From positions 1 to 13,409 of the forward strand of contig BEIM01000043.1 in the NCBI GenBank assembly GCA_002898995.1: a DNA stretch of 13,409 nt. Direction: 5' to 3'. How positions within the stretch are numbered: the first letter of the stretch is position 1; each line of letters opens with the position of its first letter. The stretch comes from a bacterium HR36 (lineage in GTDB: Bacteria; Planctomycetota; Planctomycetia; Gemmatales; HRBIN36). The notes under the pieces were generated by a model that had not been told where the DNA came from, searched no databases, and saw only the letters and a program-made list of their open reading frames with translations. Of this stretch, positions 12,032 through 13,409 are shown in pieces. Position numbers and translations under genes: made by a program.

Positions 12032-13409
12032 CTATGGTGAATGGCCCGGCTTAGACTGTAATTCTTCCAGAAGATATTCACGGATTTGTTGACGGAGAAT
12101 TTTGCCTAAAGCATTGCGGGGAATGGAGGGCACAATTCTAATGATTCGCGGTACCTGATAACCGCTTAGCTTGTCCCGCAGGTAGTTTTGCAAGTTGGCT
12201 TCGGTAATCTTCGCCTCTTCCGTCACAACCACTGCCGCGACAATTTCGCCGCGCATTCGATCAGGCAGCCCAACCACAACGGATTCTCGCACCCCGGGAT
12301 AACTGTTAATAGCTTGCTCAACTGTTTGGGGGTAAACATTGAAACCGCTGGTAATAATTAGATCATCCCTGCGGCCCACTAAATAGAGGAAACCTTGTTC
12401 ATCCAAGTAGCCATAGTCGCCAGTATAAAACCAGCCTTCGCGGATGCGTTCGCGCGTAAGCTCGGGGCGGCGCCAGTATTCCCGAAATAAATGAGGCCCG
12501 CGCACAGCAATTTCGCCCACTTCGGTATTAGTGCTTTGCTGGCTCGTGTCCCGGATCAAGCGCCATTCCACGCCCCGCAGAGGCAGACCTACCGAGCCGA
12601 CAGGGTAAGGCCCTTGCAAGGGAACACTGGCAATGACGAGGGCTTCGCTCATGCCATAGCGATTGATAATAGGTTTGCCAAGGATCGCTGCTAAGTTTGG
12701 CAAAACCTCGGGCCGGACAGGCGCAGAACCACAGGTATATAAGCGAACCGACTGCCAGCGTTGAGCGAGTTTTGGGAATTCCGCGCACTCCAGAAAACGA
12801 TAGTATATGGTCGGCACGGCCATGAAGACTGTCGCATCTTGCAGGGAATTCGCGGTTTGTTCGAGCTCGAATCGGTCTTCTAACAGGAGGCAGCCACCTG
12901 CCAACAAAGTAGTCTGCGCGGCAAAGCAAAGACCGTGGACATGAAACAGGGGCAAAACATCTAAGACCGCGTCGGCGGGACTAATATGCCAGGTCTCCGC
13001 AAGTGTTGAAAGTCCTGCACTTAAGTTTGCATAGGTGTGAACAACGGCTTTCGGCTGGCCTGTCGTCCCCGAAGTATAGATCATAAGGGCAGGAGAATCA
13101 GCAGTGGGGATGGTGATGCGAGCCTGGTTAGAGGAGGCGGCGACTAAGTCGAAATCGCAGCCAATGGCCGGCGGATTACCAAGACTGCTAACGACCGATG
13201 CAGCAATGGCAGCTTGTTCTTGGCCGATTATCAGGAACCGGGCAGCGCTGTCTTCAAGGTAGAGTCGCAGTTCGGCGGGCGCAGCCTTCGGGTTGATTGG
13301 AATAGGTATGGCCGCGGTAAACATTGCGGCGAAGTGGGCGACCAAGGTCAGGTACTTGTCGTGAGTGAAAATCACCACGCGGTCGCCTGGTCCAATACCT
13401 TGTTGGTGC
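12032..13409 (-). CDS. matB: MatB-like malonyl-CoA synthetase (5' end outside window)
   Basis: Acyl-CoA synthetase of the adenylate-forming class: ATP + carboxylate + CoA gives acyl-CoA + AMP + PPi. The frame is open to the window edge, with typical N-terminal sequence (GIGPGDRVVIFTHD), so the true start lies outside. Numbering from the in-frame GTG at 13378: P-loop YTSGTTGQPK (101-110), VLPLFHVHGL (141-150), ATVFMAVPTIYYR (182-194), GSAP (217-220), NRYGMSEAL (239-247), GSVGLPLRGVEWRL (261-274), WFYTGD (316-321), GRRDDLIITSGFNVYP (335-350) and the adenylation lysine K426 in PRNALGK. The LPLFHVHGL, VPTxYxR and VGLPLxGVE motifs resemble MatB malonyl-CoA synthetases rather than long-chain fatty-acid ligases. 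The MatC-like carrier gene follows by 32 bases. A different short or dicarboxylic acid substrate remains possible. Confidence 0.8.
   Translation of the reverse strand, partial: HQQGIGPGDRVVIFTHDKYLTLVAHFAAMFTAAIPIPINPKAAPAELRLYLEDSAARFLIIGQEQAAIAASVVSSLGNPPAIGCDFDLVAASSNQARITIPTADSPALMIYTSGTTGQPKAVVHTYANLSAGLSTLAETWHISPADAVLDVLPLFHVHGLCFAAQTTLLAGGCLLLEDRFELEQTANSLQDATVFMAVPTIYYRFLECAEFPKLAQRWQSVRLYTCGSAPVRPEVLPNLAAILGKPIINRYGMSEALVIASVPLQGPYPVGSVGLPLRGVEWRLIRDTSQQSTNTEVGEIAVRGPHLFREYWRRPELTRERIREGWFYTGDYGYLDEQGFLYLVGRRDDLIITSGFNVYPQTVEQAINSYPGVRESVVVGLPDRMRGEIVAAVVVTEEAKITEANLQNYLRDKLSGYQVPRIIRIVPSIPRNALGKILRQQIREYLLEELQSKPGHSP

Overview
The window looks like chromosomal DNA from a member of the Planctomycetota, possibly near the Gemmata group. 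The taxon call is inferred from gene content: a DUF1501 protein with a twin-arginine signal, a short exported protein of a CxxC family that I recall mainly from planctomycetes, a small C-terminal CxxCH cytochrome, and a STAS protein. I see no phage, transposase, CRISPR, tRNA or rRNA signatures.

Layout. Positions 1-3902 are a minus-strand cluster, read right to left: acylphosphatase (acyP), an ABC-2 type permease, an ABC half-transporter whose ATPase motifs are largely destroyed, and a HAL2/CysQ-type 3'(2'),5'-bisphosphate nucleotidase that runs off the left edge. Positions 3903-4528 are non-coding. They hold a leaderless-type acyP promoter, several palindromes, a good sigma-54 (-24/-12) site, a stretch rich in hairpins, an intrinsic terminator, and then a TATAAT box in front of a plus-strand STAS gene (4529-4960). 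Positions 5141-7460 hold a Tat-exported DUF1501 protein and an atypical SDR of the YeeZ type. Positions 7542-8093 hold a small exported protein whose reading frame contains one in-frame TGA exactly where a CxxC motif would have its second cysteine. I read it as a CxxU selenoprotein. A strong terminator follows, then an MmgE/PrpD-family protein (8395-9789), a consensus promoter with a long leader, and a small exported monohaem cytochrome (10113-10487). Positions 10665-13409 are a convergent minus-strand pair: a MatB-like malonyl-CoA synthetase (5' end outside the window) followed 32 bases later by a MatC-like carrier. Together they look like a malonate uptake and activation operon.

Most notable points: (1) the probable selenoprotein, which a standard annotation would split into two ORFs or call a pseudogene; (2) the ABC half-transporter with degenerate Walker A, signature, Walker B and D-loop but intact Q and H residues; (3) a possible sigma-54-driven structured RNA of about 225 nt at 4230-4458; (4) the matBC pair. 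Everything was read by eye. No homology search, folding program or promoter scorer was run.
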